Assembly: GCA_002506275.1 (NCBI GenBank) | Contig: DAXG01000001.1 | Span: forward strand, 1 to 49,939 | Origin: Euryarchaeota archaeon UBA259 | GTDB lineage: Archaea > Thermoplasmatota > Poseidoniia > Poseidoniales > Poseidoniaceae | DNA: 49,939 nucleotides | Direction of reading: 5' to 3' | Shown: positions 17,073 through 25,195 of the stretch, piece after piece | How positions within the stretch are numbered: the first letter of the stretch is position 1 | Layout: each line of letters opens with the position of its first letter | The notes under the pieces: generated by a model | What the model saw: only the letters and a program-made list of their open reading frames with translations | The model's database searches: none | Told to the model about the DNA's origin: nothing | Program-made: the position numbers and the translations under genes

Positions 17073-18071
17073 ATGCCTCATCCTACATCGCCGTTAGAAG
17101 AAGCAGGTCTTCCAGAGTTTCATCGGATAATTGCAGATTCAGATCTTGATGGATTATGCGCAGCAGCGGTCCTTAAGGCAGCGAATCCAAGCGCTGAAGT
17201 TCATTTCGCACACGCCGCACTTGTTCGTTCAGGCGCTTTAGATGAACGCATTGACCGCACGACGGCTATGGTCGATTTACCGTTTCACCCACAATGCGGC
17301 TGGTATCTCGACCACCACCAAACAAATCGGCCAAATGAAGAAGAAGAGAAACTCTTCGTTGAAGAAGGTGGGACATGCCATTGGGAATTAACGCCTTCAG
17401 CAGCTCGTTTGGCGTTTGATGTGCTCAGCCCCTACATCGATTTGACACACTTGGAAGAAATAATGCCCATCGTTGACGCTTTGGATTCGGGTCAAATCCG
17501 GCGAGAAGAATTTATCGAAGACGGGCCCGTTTTGCAACTTGCTCGTTCGCTGTCTTTACGAGAGCCCGAACACATGCATCATGTTCTGAATTTATTTTCC
17601 CAAGGCGCATCAATCGCTGAAGTTCTGGGCGATGAAAAAATCAAACCGCACATCACAAGGGCTCGTGATGAGCGAATTGCAGCGCAAGCCGTAGTGGAGC
17701 AGCACACCGAAATCATCGACCGTTTGGCAATCTGCCGTATGGATGAGAAGGGTGTGCGTTCAAACGGTTATCTTGTTACGGCTTGGGCGGGTGACAAAGC
17801 CGATGCATGTTGCATTGTCCACGGTTATGCGGATGGTTCGATTGATACGCCTGAACGCCCAGCACTTTCAGCCAGTTTTTATGCGAATTCATTCCTTAAG
17901 GACGGGCAAAACCGGTATGACCTGTCTCGCCTCGCAACGATGTTTGACCCAACTGGAGGTGGACATGCGAATGCCTGTGGTTGCCGAATCCAACCGCCTG
18001 GGGTTGAAGCTAATTTAGAGAAGTGGATTGCGGCCTGGAAGAACCGCAGTACTGAACTTGCAATGAAGTGA
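17073..18071 (+). CDS. DHH/DHHA1-family phosphoesterase (RecJ/NrnA-like)
   Basis: This 332-residue protein carries the DHH superfamily metal site: FHRIIADSDLDGLCAAAVL (motif I, D-x-D-x-D-G), AMVDLP (motif II) and WYLDHHQTN (the DHH motif). The C-terminus has FDPTGGGHANACGCRI, the DHHA1 substrate-binding glycine-rich motif. Such enzymes are manganese-dependent exonucleases or phosphodiesterases acting on single-stranded DNA, short oligonucleotides or cyclic dinucleotides. At this length it resembles NrnA or archaeal RecJ-like proteins, and sequence alone does not separate them. The ATG at 17073 is chosen over upstream in-frame starts because it avoids overlap with the NUDIX gene and fits the family. 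Confidence 0.87.
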   Translation: MPHPTSPLEEAGLPEFHRIIADSDLDGLCAAAVLKAANPSAEVHFAHAALVRSGALDERIDRTTAMVDLPFHPQCGWYLDHHQTNRPNEEEEKLFVEEGGTCHWELTPSAARLAFDVLSPYIDLTHLEEIMPIVDALDSGQIRREEFIEDGPVLQLARSLSLREPEHMHHVLNLFSQGASIAEVLGDEKIKPHITRARDERIAAQAVVEQHTEIIDRLAICRMDEKGVRSNGYLVTAWAGDKADACCIVHGYADGSIDTPERPALSASFYANSFLKDGQNRYDLSRLATMFDPTGGGHANACGCRIQPPGVEANLEKWIAAWKNRSTELAMK

Positions 18072-18072
18072 A

Positions 18073-18540
18073 TCATAGGACAGCGAAGATATACAGGAAC
18101 CCCAAGAAAGCATGCAGGAATACGAGAACGACAACCAAATCCGCTGCTCTTCCGTGACGCAGGGCGATATGTTTGAACTTCTTGCCTTCATGACGAGCGT
18201 CACGAGCCTGCCGACCCATTCGAGCAAGCATGAAAAGCAGCGCAAATCCAACAGGCCCCATAAATCCATGAAGGCTCCCAGGAATCAGTGAATTCAACAC
18301 GTCCTCACCTTCTCGCCAACCGGTTACGGCGCGGCTAATGAAGGCGATGCAAATGACAACAAACGTTGCCCACACCAACCGGTTTCCGTTGGTTTCGTGA
18401 CGAACAAGGGCTGTTTTGCGGTCCTCTCCCTTGAGTTCATGGCTTTTTTTACGCCAAGAATACTGCCACCATATCCAGACCAGTAACCCAGAAGCAAGAA
18501 GCGGATGAAGGAGTAAGATTGCAACTCGCACCGGATCCAT
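18073..18540 (-). CDS. Four-helix membrane protein, possibly DUF4079/cytochrome b561-like
   Basis: This 155-residue protein has four predicted membrane helices with histidines near their ends: LLLHPLLASGLLVWIWW, LVWATFVVICIAFISRA, LHGFMGPVGFALLFMLARMG and RAADLVVVLVFLHAFLGFLY. The early HP, the HG in helix 3 and the FLHAFLG in helix 4 are reminiscent of DUF4079 and b561-type haem membrane proteins. The motif match is loose, so haem binding is only a suggestion. It converges with the DHH gene, leaving one base between stop codons. The ATG at 18540 is preceded by an intergenic region shared with the PIN protein gene. Confidence 0.55.
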   Translation of the reverse strand: MDPVRVAILLLHPLLASGLLVWIWWQYSWRKKSHELKGEDRKTALVRHETNGNRLVWATFVVICIAFISRAVTGWREGEDVLNSLIPGSLHGFMGPVGFALLFMLARMGRQARDARHEGKKFKHIALRHGRAADLVVVLVFLHAFLGFLYIFAVL

Positions 18541-18683
18541 TGCACTCCCCTATGTGGCCCAAGTGTTCTTTGTTCATTGATGTTCGCAGATATGTCCTCT
18601 CCAATGAGCCATTTGATTCCATGTCGGCTGTGCCGGTGGGTTGAAGGAGGGTAGGTTGAGCCAATGGGGTAGGGGGGGGCCGT
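18541..18683. promoter_or_regulatory. Divergent intergenic region upstream of the PIN-domain gene
   Basis: About 140 bases separate the membrane-protein start (18540, minus) from the first possible start of the PIN-domain protein (TTG 18684). It contains a run of eight G at 18672-18679. A short ATG frame at 18664 closes at once (ATG GGG TAG). No clear TATA box or RNA structure was found. Confidence 0.3.
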
Positions 18684-21600
18684 TTGCAAGAGACATACAT
18701 CGCAAATTGCCTTGAAGCGGCGTTCAAAACGAACATCACCAAGACCCGCCGACAAGCTGTTGTTGTGAAGATACCTGACTGGCAGTTGCTCGACAAGCCA
18801 TGGCGCCCGCTGCTTCTTCTCGCTTTGGCTGAAACAGAACTTCCTGCTGCAGATGAGGATTCAGATTCGACGCCCCGCCGCCGGTCAATGGGTGGCCGCG
18901 GTCGTAGCCGGCGCGGCGGAAGAGGGGCTACAGGACCGATGGACTTGCTGCCAACCGCCGAAGAAATGCTTGTTCCTTCGGACGACTCACCTGCATACCG
19001 CCTCGCGGTGTTGATGGTTCACAAACTCCTCAACAAGGAAGAGTGGGATGAACAATGGGAGGTAACTGAAACATCCCTCCGCGAAACGTGTTTGGAAAAA
19101 GGAGTTCATCCCGTTTGGCACGATTTGGCTCAACGCACGGCTCTACTTGGGCAATTTGCTGCCTTTCCAAAAGCCAAAGTTTCCAAGGCCAAGGCTGGAA
19201 AGAAGGTTAAATTGGAGTCTGCTTTCATCAATCCGTCCAATTCTGAGGACTTGATTAAGGCCATCGAAGCCATATCTCCTTCGATCACAGATGCCGAATC
19301 CCAGGTGGCTCTCCGAACAGTCGTTTCACAATTATCTGCAGGGCGCGCTGTGCAACCAGCAAAAGTACTGTTGAACATGAAAAACCAAGCCTCTGCATTG
19401 AGCGTTTTGCTTTCTCTTGCCTCAGGCCAAGACCCATCAGAGTCCTTGAAGACACTCAAGTCTGTGGATGAGGAATTAGCATCACAATTGAGTGATTTCT
19501 ATGCCCTTGGTCAAGGAAATGTCACCGATTGGAAAAAGTCGAAAGCAGCGAAAGGCAATCATTCGCTTGCAGCTGCCCGTCAACTGATGGCGTGGCAGAA
19601 CGCTCCTGACGAAGCTTCCAAACTGTCTTCAAAACAATTGACTGAAGGTCTAGAACTCCTCCGTGAGAAGACAACGAACTCTGCTCAGATCGAGAAGGTC
19701 ATGTGGTGGAGGCTTAATGCGCTGCACAAAGAGGGTAAGGCTGAGGAAACCGTTCAATTGCTCACCAGTTTGAAACTCGACCAACATACTGAGTTGTCTC
19801 GAATCACGCCACTGTTAGCTGATTTGTCAAGTGACATCCTTGATGATTGGTTGATGGAACAGATTCCGGTGCTGGATGACAGTGCCTTGGTTGCTCTCAT
19901 CCAAATGGATTCACTGTCGCTGGATATTCGTTCTGCTGCAGCCAAAAATCTCAAGTCAGAATCGAGTGAAGCACACGAAACAGTTCTGCCTTTACTGATC
20001 GACATTTTCACTCAAAGCATGGAATTATCACTCCTTGCTAAAATCATTACTTCCGATGACCTCATTCCCATGTCTCACCCTTACGAAACACTCCTCGTCT
20101 CTCACCTTCTTGACGCAGGAAGTAACGGTGAATTGTGGTCGCAAGTTCGTACTGCACGCCGTTCTGCGTTGTCTGAAATCCACAGCATCGATGCACCAGA
20201 TTCCTTTTCATCTACTTCTGAAGCATTATTGATGCTGTTTGAAGGAGAAAACATCGAAGATGAACGCCTTACGACGGTACTTGACCGCCAAGGCCTGCGT
20301 GCGTTTGGGCCAATCCGGCAAGCATTGCGTGATGGTGGCAGTGGAATTGCTTCATCCACTCACCTTTCGAATCTTGAGCAGAGCGTTGCCTCAGCGGACC
20401 TAACGGTGATGGAGCGAGTTTTGTTCAATGCCGTCATCTCAACACTACGCCTCAATTACGTGGGGTTGATGCTCCAACATGGAAACTCAGATTCAGAAAA
20501 TATTGACACGCTCAACACTCTATTGAGCGACCCTTCGATTCCAACCGGTATGATTCACAGTGTACGTCACTTGGTTTTGGAGCACGATATCGGTCTTCCT
20601 TCCTTGGTGCGTTGGTACCAGCATAACGACGCCCTTTCACCTTGGCATACGCTTGCTCGTGCGGCAGTTTACGCATCAGGTAACGAGGAGTTGAATGCTG
20701 CACGAGATTACAGAAAAGCAGGAGATCATGAGGACTTTGACTACGAACACTCACTCACGCTTTACCGCAAGGCACTGATTCACTTGGCGTTTGCAGAACA
20801 ATGGCGTGAAGCGGTTGAACTACTCGATGCGCAACCCGCTTTGAAGAGCGCGATTACACAACGTTTCCAACTGTATTTGCGCGTTTCGTACACTGCCAAG
20901 TCCAAAGATACCAATTCAGCCACTAAACTGCTCAAGGATTTCGTCAAGCGCACTCGAATGGTGTCCGAAGAAAACGAAGAAGGTGAAATGGTCGAAGTGA
21001 TGCGAGTTTATCACGCAGAAGACGATTTGGATATGTTGAAAACGTACCCGTTGGAACACCCACGACCACTCCCCACCGACCCGTTCTGCGGCCGTGTAAC
21101 TGCTGCAACCAATTCACTCCACAAGAACCGTCGCCGTCAAAAGAACACGTTTGACATCCGTTTCAATCAATTGATGCAAGGCGGCTCCCCGTCCACAGAC
21201 GAAGTTTACTCTCTTGCAAGTGAGGCTGCCAAGGTCCGACCTGTTGACGGTTTGATGTTCCTTGAGCGCGCTCAAAACAGTCCACATTTCAACGACAATG
21301 AAATCCGCAGTCTAAAACAAGCTGAGAAATCGCTGTTCTCCCTGAACAAGTCACAGATTCCAAATGCATCACGCCGCTACCTCCGAAATCTTTCTCTCTC
21401 CCCATTGGTTCTGGTCGACACGAACATATTGGTTGACGCCTTGGTTGACCGAATTGCTGAGAAATTGCATTTGGTGAGTGAAGTCAGTCTTGATGTTCGT
21501 GGCCAAGGTAGTTTCCACAAGATTTTATTGAGTAAATCAAAGGATAAGAAACTCCATCTCTGGTTGCCAAGCGTCGTCCAACAGGAATTACGCGGTATTG

Positions 21601-22085
21601 CCACCGGCGTCCAGGGCCTGAAAAGCCGCTTCGATGATTCTCTTGTATCACCGGAACTTCTCGACACTATTTTCAACGCCAAGACAATCAATTCTTTGGT
21701 TGAAGAAGTTCTCAATGATTACAACACTTGGCGACCTCTCAACCTTGATTTGGAGAAAGAGGCTGAATCATCCGAAAATAAGCAGGCTATCGAACAGTTC
21801 CTTCGAGAATCAACTGAGATTTACGAAGAGATTACCGCAATGAAGCGAACACGAGGAGAACCTGTTCGTACGGTTCTCGACGGACTTGATGTCTACCCTG
21901 AAGCACCCGACCGCACGATCATGCAGATTGCTTCACAACTTGCAACTCAATCACTGCAAGACCTTGGTACGGTTTTGGTGGCAACCCGTGACGGAGACTT
22001 TACGTTGGTTGCCAGAGCCTTTGAAGAGCAATTTGGCTTTGGAATTGCGAAGAACAGTCGTTCGCTCAATGCTTGGCTCAAGTGA
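18684..22085 (+). CDS. Giant helical protein with RGG-type segment and C-terminal PIN nuclease domain
   Basis: Up to 1133 residues. An RGG-like basic segment (RRRSMGGRGRSRRGGRG, about residues 65-82) follows a short N-terminal part. A long alpha-helical region (about 100-900) contains TPR-like pairs, for example SLTLYRKALIHLAFAEQWRE. The C-terminal part, about 905-1133, is a PIN domain: LVLVDTNILVDALVD with D912, a VVQQELRG acidic helix, DRTIMQIASQLA, and LVATRDGDFTLVARAF. These supply the four acidic positions expected for a metal-dependent RNase. RGG plus PIN points to RNA processing or decay. No antitoxin gene is adjacent, so a VapC-type toxin is unlikely. The start is uncertain: TTG 18684 gives the longest form, while GTG 18765 (MKIPDWQLLDKPW) looks like a more natural N-terminus. 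No overall family is recognised. Confidence 0.8.
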   Translation: MQETYIANCLEAAFKTNITKTRRQAVVVKIPDWQLLDKPWRPLLLLALAETELPAADEDSDSTPRRRSMGGRGRSRRGGRGATGPMDLLPTAEEMLVPSDDSPAYRLAVLMVHKLLNKEEWDEQWEVTETSLRETCLEKGVHPVWHDLAQRTALLGQFAAFPKAKVSKAKAGKKVKLESAFINPSNSEDLIKAIEAISPSITDAESQVALRTVVSQLSAGRAVQPAKVLLNMKNQASALSVLLSLASGQDPSESLKTLKSVDEELASQLSDFYALGQGNVTDWKKSKAAKGNHSLAAARQLMAWQNAPDEASKLSSKQLTEGLELLREKTTNSAQIEKVMWWRLNALHKEGKAEETVQLLTSLKLDQHTELSRITPLLADLSSDILDDWLMEQIPVLDDSALVALIQMDSLSLDIRSAAAKNLKSESSEAHETVLPLLIDIFTQSMELSLLAKIITSDDLIPMSHPYETLLVSHLLDAGSNGELWSQVRTARRSALSEIHSIDAPDSFSSTSEALLMLFEGENIEDERLTTVLDRQGLRAFGPIRQALRDGGSGIASSTHLSNLEQSVASADLTVMERVLFNAVISTLRLNYVGLMLQHGNSDSENIDTLNTLLSDPSIPTGMIHSVRHLVLEHDIGLPSLVRWYQHNDALSPWHTLARAAVYASGNEELNAARDYRKAGDHEDFDYEHSLTLYRKALIHLAFAEQWREAVELLDAQPALKSAITQRFQLYLRVSYTAKSKDTNSATKLLKDFVKRTRMVSEENEEGEMVEVMRVYHAEDDLDMLKTYPLEHPRPLPTDPFCGRVTAATNSLHKNRRRQKNTFDIRFNQLMQGGSPSTDEVYSLASEAAKVRPVDGLMFLERAQNSPHFNDNEIRSLKQAEKSLFSLNKSQIPNASRRYLRNLSLSPLVLVDTNILVDALVDRIAEKLHLVSEVSLDVRGQGSFHKILLSKSKDKKLHLWLPSVVQQELRGIATGVQGLKSRFDDSLVSPELLDTIFNAKTINSLVEEVLNDYNTWRPLNLDLEKEAESSENKQAIEQFLRESTEIYEEITAMKRTRGEPVRTVLDGLDVYPEAPDRTIMQIASQLATQSLQDLGTVLVATRDGDFTLVARAFEEQFGFGIAKNSRSLNAWLK

Positions 22086-22088
22086 GCC

Positions 22089-23336
22089 TCACATGTGTGA
22101 AATCATAGCATCGCCAAAGGCGCTGCATGAGAGAAGTGTTGCATCATCCATCAAACGTTCAAAGTCGTAGGTAACAGTTTTCGCAGATATTGCTCCTTCC
22201 ATTCCCTTGACGATGAGGTCAGCGGCTTGGCCCCATCCCATGTGTCGCAGCATCATTTCTGCAGAGAGAATGAGTGAGCCAGGATTCACTTTGTCTTGAC
22301 CTGTGTACTTTGGAGCGGTTCCGTGGGTTGCTTCGAAGATTGAAATTCCCGTATCGTAGTTGATGTTAGCACCTGGAGCGATTCCAATTCCACCGACTTG
22401 TGCAGCCAGTGCATCAGAGATGTAATCTCCATTCAAGTTCATGGTTGTTAGAACCGAGTACTCGGCAGGACGAGTAATAATTTGCTGGAGCATGGCATCG
22501 GCGATGACGTCCTTTACGAGGATTGTTTTTCCGGTATTTGGATTCTCAAAAGTACACCATGGGCCACCGTCGAGTTCAACCGCACCGAATTCTTCCTTTG
22601 CTAGAGAATAGCCCCAATCTCGGAATCCACCTTCAGTGAATTTCATGATGTTGCCTTTGTGAACCAGTGTAACGCTTTCTTTATCGTTGTCAATGGCGTA
22701 CTGGAATGCAGCCCGAACAATTCGAGCAGTTCCTTCCTGTGAAATGGGCTTGATTCCAATTCCAGAGGTGTTCGGGAATCGGATTTTGTCAACACCCATC
22801 TCGTTTTGTAAAAAGTCGATGAGTTTCTTGACGCCATCACTGCCGGCTTCCCATTCGATTCCGGCGTATACGTCTTCGCTGTTTTCTCGGAAAATGATCA
22901 TGTCAACATCTCCGGGTGATTTGACAGGGGAGGGGGTGCCATCGTACCATCGTACTGGGCGTACGCATGCGTAAAGGTCGAGCTTTTGGCGAAGGGCGAC
23001 ATTCAGAGAACGAATGCCTCCACCGACAGGGGTCGTGAGGGGGCCTTTGATGGAAACTAAGCCGTCCCGCATTGCATCGAGTGTTGCTTGTGGCAACCAT
23101 TCGCCCGTTGCATTGAATGCTTTCTCGCCAGCAAGAACCTCAGACCAAACGATGTTTTTTTCACCGTTGTACGATTTTGAAACCGCAGCATCCACGACCT
23201 TCATCATGACGGGTGTAATATCAATACCAATTCCATCTCCTTCGATGTAGTGGATAATTGGGTCGTTCGGGATGTTGAGTTTCCCATCCATCATTGTTAC
23301 CGGGGTTCCTGTCATGTCAATCAATCCGTCCCACAT
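22089..23336 (-). CDS. icd: NADP-dependent isocitrate dehydrogenase
   Basis: It catalyses oxidative decarboxylation of isocitrate to 2-oxoglutarate in the TCA cycle. The 415-residue length and motifs match homodimeric bacterial/archaeal Icd. These include [20 protein letters not shown] with the substrate-binding Ser (the residue phosphorylated in E. coli), [50 protein letters not shown] with the catalytic Lys, and [36 protein letters not shown] carries the Lys-Tyr pair that selects NADP over NAD. It lies convergent with the PIN-domain gene with 3 bases between stop codons. Confidence 0.96.
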   Translation of the reverse strand: MWDGLIDMTGTPVTMMDGKLNIPNDPIIHYIEGDGIGIDITPVMMKVVDAAVSKSYNGEKNIVWSEVLAGEKAFNATGEWLPQATLDAMRDGLVSIKGPLTTPVGGGIRSLNVALRQKLDLYACVRPVRWYDGTPSPVKSPGDVDMIIFRENSEDVYAGIEWEAGSDGVKKLIDFLQNEMGVDKIRFPNTSGIGIKPISQEGTARIVRAAFQYAIDNDKESVTLVHKGNIMKFTEGGFRDWGYSLAKEEFGAVELDGGPWCTFENPNTGKTILVKDVIADAMLQQIITRPAEYSVLTTMNLNGDYISDALAAQVGGIGIAPGANINYDTGISIFEATHGTAPKYTGQDKVNPGSLILSAEMMLRHMGWGQAADLIVKGMEGAISAKTVTYDFERLMDDATLLSCSAFGDAMISHM

Positions 23337-23373
23337 GCATCCCCTTCAAGAATGAACCGCCCCACGGACCTCC

Positions 23374-23757
23374 ATGCAGGGACGAGTCGAGTGGACCGGA
23401 GAGTTTGGATTAAAATGCATCAATTCAAATGAACAAAGTCTTGACATTGATTGGGAAAATGGACCTTCACCAATGCAAATAACATTGCAGATGGTGGCAG
23501 CGTGCTCCGTAGTCGATGTTATTGGCGGCCTCAAGGACAGAACATTCAGTGAAGTGTGGGTCGAAATCGACAGTACCAGGGCAGAATCTGCTCCTCGAGT
23601 GTTCACAACAATTCAACTTGCATACCATGTGAAAGGAGATGTTCCTCGAAAATTAGTGGAGCGACTCGTTGAAAAGAGTCATGAAAAATATTGCAGCGTT
23701 TCAAACATGCTCACGGACGTTGACATCACGTCAACCGTGGTCCTTCATGAAGGTTAA
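23374..23757 (+). CDS. OsmC/Ohr-family peroxide-reducing protein
   Basis: This 127-residue protein shows the OsmC arrangement: MQGRVEWTG start, a SPMQITLQMVAACSVVDVI helix with the first redox cysteine, a beta strand, then HVKGDVPRKLVERLVEKS and HEKYCSVSNMLT with the second cysteine. In the family these two cysteines reduce organic hydroperoxides using a dithiol. The gene is divergent from icd, 37 bases away. Its TAA overlaps the stop of the convergent gene on the other strand (TTAA at 23754-23757). Confidence 0.88.
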   Translation: MQGRVEWTGEFGLKCINSNEQSLDIDWENGPSPMQITLQMVAACSVVDVIGGLKDRTFSEVWVEIDSTRAESAPRVFTTIQLAYHVKGDVPRKLVERLVEKSHEKYCSVSNMLTDVDITSTVVLHEG

Positions 23758-24416
23758 ACAGCAGCTTTTCCAGATACGACGTTCAGTTTCGACAGTGAGT
23801 CCATTGCTTGCAACAGCAGTTCTCGTAGAGCGTTGTAAAGTGGATACCACGATTGGGCAAGGTGTGACGGTGGATTGACTGGAAGCGCTCCATCCCCGGT
23901 AGAAAGAACGGTAGCAAACGGTCGAACTTGACCAGTACCGACCATATCGATGATGAGTGAGAGATGGTATGCTTCTTGCTCCTTAATCACCTTGGCAGAT
24001 TCAATTTCTGCTCTGGCTTGAGCAGGCAGTGCCGACAACCAATCATCTCCTCGCTCAGCACGAGCATGAAGTTCTTTTTTCACCAGAACTTCAAGGAGTT
24101 CAGTAATGACTTCATTGGACAGTGAATGCTGAGTTACAGGCTCATTCAGGACAGGTTCGTGCACGGGTGCATCTTCAGACATGAGTTCGAACATTCCTGC
24201 AGGTTCTTCATGAAGGTCAAACATGGAATCAGCAACGAGGGTTTCTTCCTCGTCATCATCCATGAAAGCAGCGAGAGGATCATGAGCGATGGTTGAAGCC
24301 ATGGCTTGGTTGGTGGTTGCAACAACGGTTTGAGCAGGTGGAACTGCACCGAGTATTGCAAACATGTCAATTTCTTCTTCTTCTTGTTGTACAGGTGCAG
24401 TATCCCAAGGTCCCAT
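23754..24416 (-). CDS. Acidic protein of unknown function
   Basis: The 220-residue product has a low-complexity acidic N-terminal half (QQEEEEIDMFAILGAVPPAQ, AAFMDDDEEETLVADSMFDL, VHEPVLNEPV) and a compact helical C-terminal half (NEVITELLEVLVKKELHARA; LAQSWYPLYNALRELLLQAM). There is no signal peptide or membrane helix. I do not recognise the family. The acidic disordered part carries short hydrophobic clusters (MFAILG, MFDL, MFELM) that could be docking peptides. It is divergent from the 24578 gene across a region with a perfect inverted repeat. Confidence 0.65.
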   Translation of the reverse strand: MGPWDTAPVQQEEEEIDMFAILGAVPPAQTVVATTNQAMASTIAHDPLAAFMDDDEEETLVADSMFDLHEEPAGMFELMSEDAPVHEPVLNEPVTQHSLSNEVITELLEVLVKKELHARAERGDDWLSALPAQARAEIESAKVIKEQEAYHLSLIIDMVGTGQVRPFATVLSTGDGALPVNPPSHLAQSWYPLYNALRELLLQAMDSLSKLNVVSGKAAV

Positions 24417-24484
24417 CTTCTCACTTCCATATACACATTCGACCTTCTACTACATGAAAGAATGTTTTTTCATCATGATTACGA

Positions 24485-24502
24485 ATCGCACAGTTGTGCG
24501 AT
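24485..24502. promoter_or_regulatory. Perfect inverted repeat in divergent promoter, with a third half-site
   Basis: ATCGCACA-GT-TGTGCGAT (24485-24502) is a perfect 8-base inverted repeat. A further copy of the half-site, TCGCACAA, lies at 24550-24557, about 20 bases before the ATG at 24578. The placement between two divergent genes fits a dimeric regulator's operator. The region 24417-24577 holds no other recognised feature. Confidence 0.45.
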
Positions 24503-24577
24503 AGATTATCAAGTAAGAAGGGTATGAAATTTGGAAAGAGTCATATGAGTCGCACAACCCGTTCATACTGAGATTTA

Positions 24578-25195
24578 ATGAGGTTCAGTGGTCTTTCCGT
24601 TTTTCTTTGCTTGATTGTCGTTGTGACGCTTGGCTCTCAATCCATCCAGAGTTTCCCGACTGGAATCGGTAGCCTTGCCGATAACGGTTGCACGTGCCAT
24701 GGAGGATATTCAAACTCAACTCAAACCAGTATTCACGGCATGCCAGTCTCTTTTGAAAGCAATGTGTCGTACAATTTGACCCTCTCTGTAGAGGCGGAGA
24801 CTGCACCAACTGCAGACTCGGCCAAAGGCGGATTTCGTTTTCGAGTAAGCGATGGCGCCGTTGATTTTCATAACCTATCACGGGTGCAGTTCTTGGATGA
24901 AGGTTGGACGCATACAGAAGCAGGAAACCAGTATCGCAGTTGGAATCTGAGTTGGACTGCACCAAGTGATAATTCAACAAGCGTGGATTTTGTCTTACAT
25001 GCCAACGCAGTAAACGGTAACGGCAACTCAGGTGGCGATATGTGGAACTCGATTGGGTATACACTGCCAGGTTCTCAATACGACGGCTCGGTTGTACCGC
25101 TTGACGTCTCAGAGGAATTGGACAGCAGACAGTACGGTATTCTCTACGGAGGACTCCTCGCCCTGCTCGTTTTCTTGTATTTTGCAATCAAATAA
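24578..25195 (+). CDS. Anchored extracellular protein of the Reeler/choice-of-anchor type
   Basis: This 205-residue protein has a signal peptide (about residues 1-25, VFLCLIVVVTLGSQSIQS). DNGCTCHGGYSNST follows directly, then a beta-sandwich (YNLTLSVEAE, GGFRFRVSDGAV, WTAPSDNSTSVDFVLHANAV) and a C-terminal membrane helix (YGILYGGLLALLVFLYFAIK). The order, cysteine-histidine motif and GGF strand resemble bacterial and archaeal choice-of-anchor/Reelin-N-type domains that carry a C-x-x-C-H-G near the N-terminus. Here the spacing is C-x-C-H, so a covalent c-type haem is not expected. A role at the cell surface is likely; the ligand is unknown. Confidence 0.7.
   Translation: MRFSGLSVFLCLIVVVTLGSQSIQSFPTGIGSLADNGCTCHGGYSNSTQTSIHGMPVSFESNVSYNLTLSVEAETAPTADSAKGGFRFRVSDGAVDFHNLSRVQFLDEGWTHTEAGNQYRSWNLSWTAPSDNSTSVDFVLHANAVNGNGNSGGDMWNSIGYTLPGSQYDGSVVPLDVSEELDSRQYGILYGGLLALLVFLYFAIK

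Noticed and set aside
18684..22085. A VapBC-type toxin-antitoxin system around the PIN domain
   Set aside because: VapC proteins are about 130 residues with a small antitoxin gene upstream; here the PIN domain ends a giant protein and no such partner is present.
24680..24710. A c-type haem attachment site in the Reeler-like protein
   Set aside because: The spacing is C-x-C-H, not C-x-x-C-H, so covalent haem is not supported.
24585..25187. A 200-residue frame on the minus strand antisense to the Reeler-like gene
   Set aside because: It lies wholly over a gene with signal peptide, conserved motif and anchor; its composition is that of a shadow frame.
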